From the NCBI GenBank assembly GCA_015680905.1, contig CM027385.1, positions 25,922,501-25,986,500 of the forward strand: a stretch of 64,000 bases of DNA, read 5' to 3'. Shown here one piece after another: positions 43,510-55,035 of the stretch. The DNA comes from Coptis chinensis. Its lineage: Eukaryota; Streptophyta; Magnoliopsida; Ranunculales; Ranunculaceae. A program made the translations under genes and the position numbers. Numbering within the stretch: position 1 is the first letter of the stretch; every line of letters begins with the position of its first letter. A model generated the notes under the pieces. It made no database searches. It saw only the letters and a list, made by a program, of their open reading frames with translations, and was not told the DNA's origin.

Positions 43510-44610
43510 GAATCTATTAGTCTCTGTAGACTGGATCTTTGAGAAGAGTCTTTTCGACATCTGAAGTACGCAACTCATGAAAATGTTTAAGGCGTTGGCC
43601 ATTTACTTGAAATTCGCTGTTATCGTTTAAATTTTTCAAAAAGATATAAGGGGTGACAGCAAAGACAATGAAAGGACCAGACCATCGAGTTTTTAATTTT
43701 CTTGGAAAAATGTGTAATCTCGAGTTGTACAACAAAATTTTTTGACCAATTTTGAAATCTTTTCTTAATATGTGCTTGTCATGCACTCTTTTCATGTTGG
43801 CTTTATAGGATTTCAAGAGATCTTATGCATCACTCCGAATCTCCTCAAGCTTATTTAACTACAATTTTCACTTCTCGCCTATCGCATTGGTATTATAATT
43901 TAGGCTTTTGATGGCCCATAGAGCATGATGCTCAAGTTCAGCCGGCAGATGACAAGGTTTTTCAAAATCGAGGCGGTAAGGGGACATGCCTATAGCTGTC
44001 TTAAAAGCCGTTCTATATGCCCACAAGGCATCAGATAATCGAAGAGACCAGTCTTTCCTAGATGGATTAACTGTTTTATCTAAAATGAACTTAATTTCTC
44101 TATTTGAGACTTCTACTTGGCCACTGGTCTGAGGATGATATGGAGTCGCCACCTTGTGAGTGACTTCATATTTATTTACTAATAATTCAAAAAAATTATT
44201 ACAAAAATGTATTCCCCCATCACTAATGATAGCTTTGGGAACACCAAATCGAGAGAAAATATTTTCCTTTACGAACAAAACTACAATTTTATGATCATTA
44301 GCACGACATGCCATTGCCTCAATCCATTTAGACACGTAGTCAACAGCTACCAGTATGTTGAGAAAGCCCTGAGAATTTAGAAAATGACCCATTAAGTCGA
44401 TGCCCCACATATCAAAAATTTCGACAATTAAAATTGGATTTAAGGGCATCATATTGCGTTGAGTAATGCATCCTAGCTGCTGGCAGCGGTTGCATGCTTT
44501 GCAATGCTCATGTGCATCTTTAAATAGTGTTGGCCAATAAAATCCACACTATAGAACCTTGCCCGCAGTTTTCTTACCACTGAAATGACCACCACAAGAT
44601 TGTTCATGGC
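43510..44610 (-). pseudogene. Athila-like integrase
   Basis: On the - strand: HCKAC/QRC-type zinc-finger remains near 44480-44520, then [20 protein letters not shown] with the first catalytic Asp, [33 protein letters not shown] with the second Asp, [20 protein letters not shown] with the Glu, and [18 protein letters not shown]. After stops near 43840 the C-terminal part reads GQKILLYNSRLHIFPRKLK, SGPFIVFAVTPY and ends at about 43517. The catalytic D,D,E triad is present over one open frame (44452-43868). Confidence 0.85.
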
Positions 44611-45996
44611 AGAAGGATAACACGTCATTGTGTTCCTAGTCGGGAATGAAACGGCAGATTAGTTGGTCGGAACAGTACTTGAAGAGGTAGTGGTCATCCC
44701 ATAAATAAAATTTCATAGTGGATAAGAACTTTTTCCGGTCTGTACGAGTCTAAGATGAAAGGACCTCCTCGGTAACTAGGTAGTTTACTATATCAGCGTA
44801 CCAAGGAGATGAAAAAACAGAATACAAGTGTTCATCCGAAAAGGAATCACAGATGGGTTTGGCATCATTATCGACATCATTGAGGAGTCGTGATAAATGG
44901 TCTGCAACACATTCTCGCAACCTTTTTTATCTCTAATTTCTAGAGTAAACTCTTGCAAGAGAAGGATCCAGCGGATCAACCTCTATTTTGCATCTTTTTT
45001 CGCTAATAGGTAACGAAGTGCCGCATGATCAGTGTAGACTATTGTGGAAGAACCAACTATGTAAGGACGAAACTTATCTAGGGCATATACAACTGTGAGA
45101 AATTCTTTCTCAGTGGTGGTATAGTTACGTTGAGCTTCATTAAGAGTTTTACTAGCATAGTAAATAACAATTGGCTTGCTCTCTCGGCATTGCCCTAGGA
45201 CAGCTCCAATAGCGTAGTCACTCGCGTCACACATTAATTCAAAGGTTTAGACCAATTAGGTGGCTGAATTATGGGAGTCGTAGTCAGGTTGGATTTTAAG
45301 GTATTAAAAGCTTGTTTGCAATTAAAAGTGAAGTCAAATACGACATCTTTAAGCAGGAGATTTGTTAAAGGTCGAGCAACCTTTGAGAAATCTTGAATAA
45401 ATCTCCTATAGAACCCTGTGTGTCCTAAAAATGCACGTATGTCGCGAACTGTTTTTGGTATAGGAAGGGAAGCAATTTTTTCAATCTTAGCTTTATCGAC
45501 TTCGATTCCGTCCTTTGAAACAATATGACCCAGAACTATTCCCTTTGTAACCATAAAATGACATTTTTCCCAATTAAGAACGAGATTTTTCTCTTCACAA
45601 CGTACTAAAACGTTCAACCATATCACTGAAAATGTGAAGCATACAATGTTCGAATGTACCAGGTGCATTGCAAAGGCCAAAAGGCATTCGTTTATATGCA
45701 AATGTACCAAAAGGACAGGTGAATGTTGTTTTTTCTTGATCAGCAGGATCTATGACTATTCAAAAATATCCTGAATAACCATCAAGAAAACAGTAATATG
45801 TATGACCCGCTAACCGTTCAAGCATCTGGTCAATGAAGGGAAGTGGGAAATGATCCTTACAAGTGACCGCATTAAGTTTGCGATAGTTAATGCATATTCG
45901 CCACTTTACTGGAATACGAGCGGAGATGCATTCATCTTTATCATTTCGCATAACTGTAATGCCAGACTTCTTGGGAATAACGTGTACTGGACTCAT
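44611..45996 (-). pseudogene. Athila-like reverse transcriptase and RNase H, catalytic box deleted
   Basis: On the - strand: SPVHVIPKKSGITVM, WRICINYRKLNAVTCKDHFP, LERLAGHTYYCFLDGYSGYF, then FAYKRMPFGLCNAPGTF-type sequence in shifted frame and HIFSDMVE. The sequence jumps straight to RCEEKNLVLNWEKCHFMV, so the expected segment with the FMDD catalytic box (about 25 residues, present in the + copy at 62200) is missing near 45600. Next come GIVLGHIVSKDGIEVDKAK and RAFLGHTGFYRRFI, then RNase H with MCDASDYAIGAVLGQ, YASKTLNEAQRNYTTTEKEF and [18 protein letters not shown]. Inactive. Confidence 0.85.
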
Positions 45997-47184
45997 TCAA
46001 ACACTATTAGAGATAGGGTAAATAATACCTGCATCGAGTAACCTTAAAACTTCTTCCCGTACCACATCCTTCATGGTGGGATTTAGACGACGTTGCAGTT
46101 CACGTGACGTCTTGGCATTTTCTTCAAGATGTATGCGATGAGTGCACACATTAGGGTCAATCCCCTTAATGTCATCGAGAGACCATCCAATAGCAGAATG
46201 GTGTTTTTGAATGACATTAATTAAACGGGATTCCTGATCGTCAGTCAATTGTGATGATATGATAATTGGGTGACTACCATCTGGATCAAGATGTACGTAT
46301 TTTAACTCCGAAGGAATAGGTTTTAAGTCAGGGGTGGGAGGAGTGGGTATTAAAAATTCTTGAGGAAAGTCGTCTTCCATTGAGAAAACAGATTGATGTT
46401 CATCCAAGTTACTTGATAGGATGGTAGTAGGGTCAAATTGTGGTATTGACTCTAATAACTCGTTTACATCCTGTGAATAATCATCAACATCATATTCAGA
46501 ATCACCAAAGGAAAGATTTTGGTGTACTTCATCGTCAGGAAAAGAGTGTGTTAAATATTCTTGGACAAGGGTGTCAACCAGGTTAACCTCACCATCATTG
46601 TCATTCTCTGGAATTTGTTTCATCAACTTGAACACATTAACCTCGACCGAAAGATTTCTGAAGGACATGGTCATGGAACTATCCCTACAGTTTATGAGAG
46701 CATTAGCAGTTGCTAGGAATAGACGCCCTAATATGATAGGAATGGAGTCACAAGCAACTTCTGTATCCAAAATAACAAAATTGGCAGGATAGAAAAAATC
46801 TTGGACTTTTACAAGGACGTTTTCCACAATGCCTTTTGGATACTTAATGGAATGATCGGCTAATTGTAGAGTCATCGTGGTAAGTTTAAGCTCATTAAGA
46901 CCTAGTTGTTTGAATAAGTAATAAGGAAGTAAGTTCACACTAGCTCCTAGGTCTAGTAGTCCAGTAGCCGTATATTTGTTATCTAATATGCATGGAACTG
47001 TTGGTCTACCAGGGTCCTTGTATTTGACGATACCATTGTATTCAGTGATGGATGGAAACTGTTCGGTAAGGAATGCTTGTTGAGGAACATTTGTTCTCCT
47101 TTTTCTGGTCCACATATCTTTCAGAAATTTTGCATGTTTTGACAATTGTTTTAGGGCATCGAGAAAGGGTAAGTTGATTGTCAA
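45997..47184 (-). pseudogene. Athila-like protease and region before RT
   Basis: One open frame of 395 residues on the - strand. It contains GIVKYKDPGRPTVPCIL, the protease active site LLDLGASVNLLPYYLFKQ (DLGA in place of DTGA, normal for this group), ILDTEVACDSIPIILGR, an acidic spacer, then LKYVHLDPDGSHPIIISSQL and the pre-RT segment AIGWSLDDIKGIDPNVCTHR. It is the best-preserved frame of this element. The same domains appear at 60565-61713 in the + strand copy. Confidence 0.85.
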
Positions 47185-47199
47185 ATTCTTAAAAGTTTC

Positions 47200-47640
47200 T
47201 CAAATTTCATCAAAATTTTTGTCAGTTTTATTTTTTGCCAAACGGGCAGGAAACGGTGCCTTAGGGTGGAATTTGGCATAAGGATCAGTTTGCTCCAATT
47301 TTTTAGATGGTGACTTTGTTGAACTTGGTGTTTCCATCGTAGGTTCATTATCGGAAACAGATTCATTGGAACCTTTGGTTACCTTTGTTTGATCATCTGG
47401 CATACGGATTTGATTGTCAACGGTTTTGCCAGAACGAAGAGTAGCGATTGCATTCACCTCACCTTGGTTTGGAGCATTTGTACTAGGTGCATTGGTGATT
47501 TCACAAGCAGTGTTCGCTGGCTTAGGGTTCGGAACTGCTTGGCCAGGAAACACGCCTTTCTGACTCTTTTCTTGCGCTAATTGTTGAAGTGATTGTTGGA
47601 TAGACGTTAGGATTTGGGATTGTTGGTTCACAGTTCTCAA
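47200..47640 (-). pseudogene. Athila-like gag, C-terminal part
   Basis: On the - strand it opens LRTVNQQSQILTSIQQSLQQ, then LAQEKSQKGVFPGQ, ATLRSGKTVDNQI and DPYAKFHPKAPFPARLAK. It continues the gag sequence that stops at 31157, as judged from the uninterrupted gag at 58.7-60.3 kb. The upstream junction at 47640 runs directly into 3' UTR sequence of opposite orientation. Confidence 0.75.
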
Positions 47641-49179
47641 GTAATTTTTTTCTTTATCTATTGATACTTCAAGGACTAAGCATCATTCAGTTTGGGGGTG
47701 CTTTAAACCTGTAGCAAAAATGAGGAAATTTGTAGGTTGTATACAATTTCCATTTTCTTGTTAGTAAATGTACTTAGTGACAAAGTCTTGTTTCCTTTTC
47801 AATGATGAAAATTATCTAGAAGTCTCACATTAGCATTCGAATTATGATTCGTTTTAAGAAACTTAAGATAATACATACACAGTAGTTTTTACATCTTTTC
47901 ATGAGTATTCATGCATTGAGTATCATCGATTGTACATAGCAGTAAGTTTCTGGAACCCACGGTTAGTCTACTTAAACTATCAATCCTGTGAGAATCTAAC
48001 CAAAAAGCCTCGATATGAGTGATTTGTGAGTAATGACACAGAGGAGTAGTTTTTCCGAATAGAGAAAATCACGCATCTACTTACTTGATCACCATCCGAA
48101 GCCTAGGCGAGAATTTAAACCTTCTTTAGATCGACATAGCTAAAAATTCTTACCTGTTACAAATTCTACCGCTAGCCACTCCACTGAACCTTTCATCAAA
48201 CCTTTCACTTTCACTAAAAATTCCTTACCCATTTATTAACCCCAAATAAAATAACCTACCTAAATGATGAGTATGAGAAATAGGATGAAATGTAGAAAAA
48301 TAAAGAGAAAGACTTGTCCCAAATAAAAGTTAGTTACTTGCTTCAGGAAAGAAAAATAGAATCATATTTCTTAAGCTTTAAAAATAATAAAAAAATTGAA
48401 ATAAGGCTTAAGAGCAAAGTAGGAAAACTCAGGTAGAAACAGGTAAAGAAAACAAGGATTTCTCTAGTGTAAATATCTTGAATACCTTATTCTCTCATAC
48501 TTGTCATTTTTGATATTCCACTTCCATTTTCTTCTACACCATCACCTAAGCCCTATAATACCTAATAAAGACCTCTAGCTAAATTAGGAGTAGGATGGTG
48601 TGATAATAAGTAGTAGATGTTATTGATCGACCTCGGCTCCTCTGACTGTCATCTAGTATGTGAGGAAACCTGTGCCCATTGCACACTGGTGTTAGCAAAA
48701 CTTGAGTGAAAAAATTATGAGCGAATTTGTGTTTCGGCACATACCTGTGAGAACCCATTTAGGAACACTCTCCAAAGGATCCATAAACGACCTTGCTTGT
48801 ACATTTCAATGAAAAGTTCACTGTTTGCATGTTCATATGTAAATGTTCTAATTATTGTATGCATATTAACTTGAGTTTCAAAGGAATGAATCCTCGTTCC
48901 CCGCTAAGGAAATGTATAGATATCTGAGAGTAATTTAGGAAACGAGCTTTTGTTACTGAGTCGTTGTAGTATAGATGAAGTTTGTGAGTATCTTCTCTGG
49001 AAAACTCTTACGAGGCTATAACTCGTCCACTAGGGAATTCCTAGTGGTTTAAGGCCTCGTTGCATACGGTTAATGCAACCGCACTCTACGAAACGAGAAT
49101 TAGCTTAAGACTGCACAGTTTTGGCCACTTATCTATTTTAATGTCTCTTCTTTGCTTGAGGAGGACAAACAAAATGTTG
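47641..49179 (+). repeat. Athila-like 3' untranslated region, direct copy
   Basis: Starts GTAATTTTTTTCTTTATC and is the inverse of 34597-36140. No coding potential. Confidence 0.8.
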
Positions 49180-49192
49180 TTTGGGGGTAGTG
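49180..49192 (+). promoter_or_regulatory. Polypurine tract of the Athila-like element
   Basis: TTTGGGGGTAGTG immediately before the LTR start TGATAAACACCC; plus-strand DNA priming site. Confidence 0.75.
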
Positions 49193-50853
49193 TGATAAAC
49201 ACCCAAAATTGTATTATAAAACTCCATAGAGACGTAATATTTCGGTTAATTTTGTGTTTAATAATCATGAAATAATCGTATTCTCGTGCTTTTGCAGGTT
49301 AGAGCAACCAACGTCAAAATGATGATAAATCCAACATTTAAGCACAGAATAGGGAGTATACATAAGCTTTCCAATTAAGCCCATGTGAAGCCCAACAAAT
49401 CCGGAATAAAGCCCAAAGACTCAAATAGTACAGAATCAAGTCAGAAACAGGATTACGTACACAGAAGTAGCAAACTTCTGAAGCTCATATCTCTTGAACC
49501 GGGACTCCGAATGCGACAAGTGAGCTGCTCAGACGATCAGTGCGACGAACTCTACGCATAGGCAAGAAGTTGTAAAAATGCCAAAAGACCGGACCACCAC
49601 TGGACACTACACATGGACCCACTATACAAACCTGCAAAATTTGATGAGTTATCATGCAAGTCAAGACAAAGGTGCAAATAATTGGGACAAAATTGATACC
49701 TTGCATGCAATTAATGAAGTTAGTTGGATTTAGGTGATAATTATGTAGAAAATTCAAGGTTTCAAAAGGGGGTTTAGTGTTTGGATAAGGAGAAAGTAAA
49801 TAAGGGGGGTGTTTCACGTGGGAGAAGAGAGAAAGCTCTCTTAAGTATTAGGGGGGCTGATTTTGGAGCATTAACTTCTCTCTTGGAGATTGTTTTTTCC
49901 ATTCCTTGTCTTGTTTTAGTTTTTAGTTTTGGTTTTTTATGAAAAAGCTTGTAATAGTAATGGAGAACATTATGATCTTAAATAAAAGTTCATTATTTTC
50001 TTTAGATAATCAGTTTGTTTTGCATTCTTTTCTTCTTTCTTTCTCTCTTTAACATATATATCTTGTAGCTTTCAAACAATCTAAGGATCATGAGCTAAAA
50101 CCCTCCAAAGCGGAGGGTTAATGATGCTCATGTGAGGATTCGTATAAATTTCTTAGAAGGAAGATTCACTGCCTAGACTTAAGGACACATGTAGCACACT
50201 ACCCCAAAATGGTAGTGTCCGGTCAAACTTGAGGCCTGGAAGTTAAGAAGGACTCGCGTGCACCTCTCTTTCTATGCCTGGGCTAGCCGCGTGAGCGGGT
50301 CTTATTTAACCTCTTATTTCCATATTTGATAGGAATATGTTGTATGAGTCCAGGAGTTGAGATAGTATTTCAAAGATGAAATCCCAGTTCAACTCCTTAT
50401 GCTAGGGAAATGGACTTAGAGATGAGTTCATCTAGCTAGGGATCGATGTTCTATCCATTTTGGGTTTGATAATGAACCTAAAATAGCTTAAAGATGGTAG
50501 TAATATGAATTTAAGGGAGTATAACGAGTTCTTGTATGAGTATCATGGTCCTATACTCTTTCTTTCTCTTTAAATTATAAGTTAAAAATCTTAGTTTTTC
50601 CATTTTTTTTTGTATTTGCGTTTTAAGCATCCGTTAGGATTTAAACAAAGCAAACCTTAGCTAGCAAATCCACAATAAAAACTTACTCATTAGTTTCCTA
50701 AGAAGCATAATAAAGTTGTAAGCTGTCCTAGACTTTAGGTTGGTTTGAACCCCTACTCGGACTAAACACATGAAGAACCGTGAGTAAGGACTTAAGTTTA
50801 CACCAAATGGAGTAGAGAACTCAAATCTCTAAACCCTCAAAGTGTGAAGATCA
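49193..50853 (+). repeat. Athila-like LTR, copy 2, complete
   Basis: 1,661 bp, TGATAAACACCC to GTGTGAAGATCA. Its 3' end is defined by the same sequence next to the primer site at 34302-34321. AATAAAAGTTCATT (about 49980) is a likely polyadenylation signal. Confidence 0.88.
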
Positions 50854-50943
50854 GGGAGCATGAATGAAAGACAAGTTTGAAGAATAATTTGAAGTGTGTA
50901 TTCTGTCCCTTTTTCCTTCTGCATGTCTTCTTTTATAATTGAG

Positions 50944-52436
50944 TGATAAGAGCTCAAAACTGTAGTTTTAACCCCTTAACAATAATACTTTTAGACCAAT
51001 TATGCGAGTAATAAATAAGAGTTAATGCTGATTACGTGCTTTTATGTATTTCAGGCATTTGAGTTAATTATGTACAGAAATGTGTCACTTTGGCGAGATA
51101 AAGGAGCAAGGGTTGGTTGCTAAGAAGTTCTGTGATTAAAGGCCAAGATTGAAGGAGAAAAAACCTTTTTAAAGCCCAGTCAAAGCTGAAAAGTCAAAGT
51201 CAACGCGAGCAGAAACAGCGTATAAAAGTCAGCAGAACTTCTGAAGACCATATATTTTGACTCAGACCTCAAAATTGGGCCTAACTTATGTCAAAACGAC
51301 CGGCACGGAAAGAGCTTTCCAATGGTTAAAACCTTGATCCAATCAAAGAAGCAAAAGTGGATGAAAAGTCTGTTGAAGCAAAATCCAACTGTAAAGGCCT
51401 CTAAGGACTGAAGAAACTGGGTTTTGGGCTCGATTTTCCGACCCAAAACATAGCTCCTCAGCCCATGCACGAAAATGTGGATCTGGTCTCCTCCATTTGA
51501 ACACACAAGACTTAACTCTTAAGCAATGTTTAGTTATAGGTAGCCATTAGCATAGAATTCTATATCTAGATTTAGACTCCATTAATTAATTAGTTTTTTT
51601 TTTATCTTGTTTTAATTTAGTTATTAAATCAATTGTTAATTCTTCATTAGATTAATAAAGTTAGTTAGTTCTTCATAATCTAGTTTCATTTTCCATTAAT
51701 TATTTAGTTTAATTCATAGATTTAGTTATTTGTCATTACTAGTTTCAATTAATTCTTGCATGATTAGATTTCCATTTGAATTCAAATAAGCAAATTTATA
51801 ATCTTTATATGATGTCTTGCTTAAATTCAATTGGAAATGATAGTTTAATGACTCTAGGCTAAACCTCCATTAGAGGGGTTTGAGGAAGCCTTGATGAAAG
51901 CTTGATTGTTGTTAGCGTAGAATAGTCATAATTTTCCATTCCAATCTAGAAAGTAATTAGTTAACCCTGAGAATGGGTTTGATTGCTTCACATGCTAGTT
52001 GTTAGTTGGTAGAGATTACCATGGACAATTAGGGATTAAGAACACCCAATTGCTATGCGAAAGCATTGCAATTCGGATTACGATGAATCTTTGCTGGTTA
52101 ATTAAGTCGAGTTAAGGTGGAATCAATCCCCCCTAATTCTTTATCTAGTATCAAATTAACATTTTGTACTTGAGTTAGTCGTATCTTGTTAGCATAATTT
52201 GCATCATAGTGTAATTTTCGCAATACTCTCATTGACTTTGGATAGACCGATAATCTTAGGAAACGCTAGTACAAAAGAACTAGGAGTGGAACGAATCTTC
52301 TACTCCAACTCTATTGCGATAGCATTCGAGAGTAGAAAATCTTTGATAAAACCTTCACACGAAATAGTTTTAGTTTTAGTTGCGTTTGAGTCTTGTTACT
52401 TATTCGTGAGTAAAACTATTCGTTTTACCTTTATCA
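50944..52436 (+). repeat. Athila-like LTR (second subfamily), copy 1
   Basis: 1,493 bp, TGATAAGAGCTCAAAACTG to CTTTATCA. Aligns throughout with 56695-58173 (e.g. GATAAAGGAGCAA, TATGTCAAAACGACCGGC, CCTCCATTAGAGGGGTT, AACTAGGAGTGGAACGAAT) but with much divergence, so the two are not a recent pair. Confidence 0.88.
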
Positions 52437-52438
52437 AA

Positions 52439-52454
52439 TGGCGCTGCTGCTATC
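52439..52454 (+). promoter_or_regulatory. Primer binding site, second Athila-like copy
   Basis: TGGCGCTGCTGCTATC two bases after the LTR; a diverged form of TGGCGCCGCTGCC at 58176. Confidence 0.7.
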
Positions 52455-52568
52455 TTAGTTCCCTTTAATATTGTTTTCTTTAGTATTATTTGTCTTCCCA
52501 AAGTCCCACCCACCCTTGTTTGTTCTAACACTGATTGTTTGGTTCAGAACTAAATTTTTTTCAAAGAA

Positions 52569-53800
52569 CAAGCTGTAGGAACCATTATTCAGAATGCAAA
52601 TATTTCTACAAACCGTGAGAACCATGCGCAGCGGAATTAATGGATTCTCACGATTTTGAATAGAAAACATACCTTTGAATCCGATTTAGATAACTCTGAG
52701 AATCCAAGCTTTATCAAATCTAAAATCAACCCCTTGATCTTCTGTTGTATTCCTTTAGAACAGATTTGACGTTGTGTGGGCAACGATCTACCAATCCCCT
52801 TCTTTCTCTCAAGATCATAAACGAATTCAGATCTATTTTTCTTGCCTCTTTTTCAGAATAATGAATAGTCAATTTCGGCAAGAGAGAGAGTATTCTATTT
52901 ATAGGCTACAACAGGGACCACGAGGAGAAATTAGGGTTGGGCTTCCCATGTTCGCCCAGAACACACGGCCCAAGTCCGTCAACAAATGACTTATTCCACT
53001 AAAGGCCATTGTTGCACTACCGCCCTAATCCCAAATTATGTGTCAGTGTTTATGGGCTCCATATTATATGCTCGTTGATATCCACGTGTTTAAGATATCG
53101 AATGTTCGTTGATTAAGTGAAGTTACTGACAAATACATTAATCAACTTCTTATGTCCTTAGGTAGTACCACTCAACCTCATTGTCATGTTGGAATAAATC
53201 CACCTGCAGGGTTTACATGACAATCTTTTTGAGCTCCTCAAGGGGACATCATCAACCCGACTTCTTGCGGGACACCAATTCCTTCTATAATCAACAACAC
53301 ATTACCCAATCCATCGAATTTGTTGATTCAGAAATGAATCTCACTCATTGATGATTTAAAGCAATGTACAATGCATGTAAGTGCCCGTTATTATATCCGG
53401 ATTAGGAGGACAATCATCTATAATAACAGAGGCGTTTGTTCTCTTATATAGTTAGTATAAGGAGAAACAACCTCACTTGGTCCTATTCAATACATACAAA
53501 GTGTACTAGTGTAATCCTATAGTCAAGATAGACTAATACCAGATTATACTACAACCGTACTAATGGTTTGTCCAAATCCATCTAGGTTGTGAACGATTAC
53601 TTATACTTTATAAGGTACTGATGATATGATCTTCTGTGTGTTCACACCATATCATCTACAACATATAGTATTAGACACATGCATATAACTACTAACATAT
53701 ATAATATGCATAACATTTGCCCATATGATTCTCATTCAAAATATAAAGAATTAGAGTTAATACAAAAGTAATGCTTTTAGTATATAACCCTACCACAAGC
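52569..53800 (-). mobile_element. Solo LTR, probably copia, in the gag leader
   Basis: 1,222 bp (52574-53795) flanked by the 5-bp target duplication CAAGC (52569-52573 and 53796-53800). Ends are TG...CA in either orientation. The - strand orientation is preferred because TTCCGCTGCGCATGGTTCTC near its end is typical of plant copia LTRs. The empty site is visible in the leader of the copy at 58.2-58.7 kb. It probably arose by LTR-LTR recombination. Confidence 0.8.
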
Positions 53801-54216
53801 CTGAGCGTGACTTGTGCCCAAACAAGGCTAAATTTGAGCGCCTCCCGCGCTAAAGTGCCTGGAACTGAAATTTGACTTGAGCGCAACCCGCGCCCTACCA
53901 AGGAAAAACTCGAGCGTCCCCCACGCTGAAGCACCTAGAGCTTGAGTTGGACCTGAGCGAGACCTGCGCCCTTTTCTTGAACTGCCCGATTTCCACAGGT
54001 TAGTTCAAACAACCATTTTTTAAGTTATTCAGTGTTCTAAATTGTTAAATACACTGAGCTCGCGTAAACAAGATGCTATTCATAAGCGAAGCAAGGAGGC
54101 ATTCAGGTACTTCTTTCTTCCACTCTTAGAATCTTCTGTCAGAGGAGTCCTTATACTAGCATATTAGGGTTGTTTTGATTGTTGTCATGTTTCTTCAATA
54201 TTAGACTTAGCCTTGC
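53801..54216 (+). other. Rest of the Athila-like leader
   Basis: GAGCG(T/C/A)...CGC repeats (about 53803-53970) recall the GCGACC-rich leader at 58320-58480; then ...CGTAAACAAGA(T/C)GCTATTCATA. No gene. Confidence 0.6.
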
Positions 54217-55035
54217 ATGAGATTAAGGTCAGGTAGAGAAAAAACGACTAACGTAATCTATCGTGAACGTCAACACACACACCTATCTAGTATACCACAC
54301 ACCACACCTGAAATAATGGTTGAAGAAAGAGAGTCTCCTCTCTCTGACTTTTACAAAGCCTTGAACGATAGCCCAAAATCTTGCATCATTCTATCAGACC
54401 CAGTGGGGGATTTCTGAATTCCCCCAAATATATTTAATTTGTTATCCATTTTTCATGGGTTAGACTATGAAAAACCTTATCAGCACATGTGTAGGATTGA
54501 CCAAGTCCTTACTACATTCCACCATCCTACGGTTGGTGCTGAACAAATTAAACTGAGGGTGTTTCCTTTCACCTTAGCCGATAAGGCGGTATCTTGGTTA
54601 ACTGCCCAAGCGCCTAATTCTGTGAACTCATGGGCCAAACTTGTTCAACTATTTATGGAACATTTTTACCCACCATTGAAGACAGATGAAATGCTTTCCC
54701 AGATTCATTTCTTTCGACAGAATCCTCATGAATCATTTTCAGAGGCTTGGAATCGTTTCACCGATCTTCTTATAGAGTGTCCACACCATAACCTTGCGAA
54801 AGACATGTTAGTTTGTGCCTTTTTCAAGGGACTGTTACACCACCACAAAGAGGTGCTTGACATAATGAATGGGGGTAGTTTCCTCAGAGGCTTATAAATT
54901 TTTAGAAGATCAAACAAAGCGTAATAATAACTGGGGGGTAGTGACAATATCCCCCGTTCCACTAGTTTTTCTTCAACAGTTAAGGCTACCAGTATGTTTG
55001 AGGTTAAATCTGATCCTGAGCTTAAAGCTCTAATT
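54217..55035 (+). pseudogene. Athila-like gag, second copy
   Basis: Starts MRLRSGREKTTNV at 54217. A stop at 54415 interrupts just after ILSDPVGDF; the same frame continues with IFHGLDYEKPYQHMCRI, IKLRVFPFTLADKAVSWLTA, SWAKLVQLFMEHFYPPLKTD, FFRQNPHESFSEAWNRF and HHKEVLDIMNGGSF. A frame change near 54890 follows and the match ends around MFEVKSDPELKALIES. The protein is the element's particle-forming Gag. It is close in sequence to the copy at 58712 and more distant from the one at 32565. Confidence 0.85.

Larger units (their letters stand above)
29642..50853 (+). mobile_element. Rearranged Athila-like Ty3/gypsy element with inverted, circularly permuted interior
   Basis: Left: + strand LTR 29642-31155 (3' end missing). 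Right: + strand 3' UTR 47641-49179, polypurine tract, and complete LTR 49193-50853. Between them everything is on the - strand and in rotated order: gag C-part, protease, RT, RNase H, integrase (47640 to about 43510), envelope-position region, 3' UTR, deleted LTR, primer site, leader, gag N-part (down to 31157). Both interior ends fall in gag at nearly the same codon. A LINE is inserted at 40849-42500. Lineage call rests on MRLRSG-type gag, DLGAS protease, RT style and ORF-1-like genes behind integrase. Confidence 0.75.
50944..55035 (+). mobile_element. Second Athila-like copy: LTR, leader and gag, then truncated
   Basis: LTR 50944-52436, primer site, leader with a solo LTR inserted, and gag up to about 55035. 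After ELKALIES the sequence leaves the family, so protease onward is missing. Confidence 0.8.
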
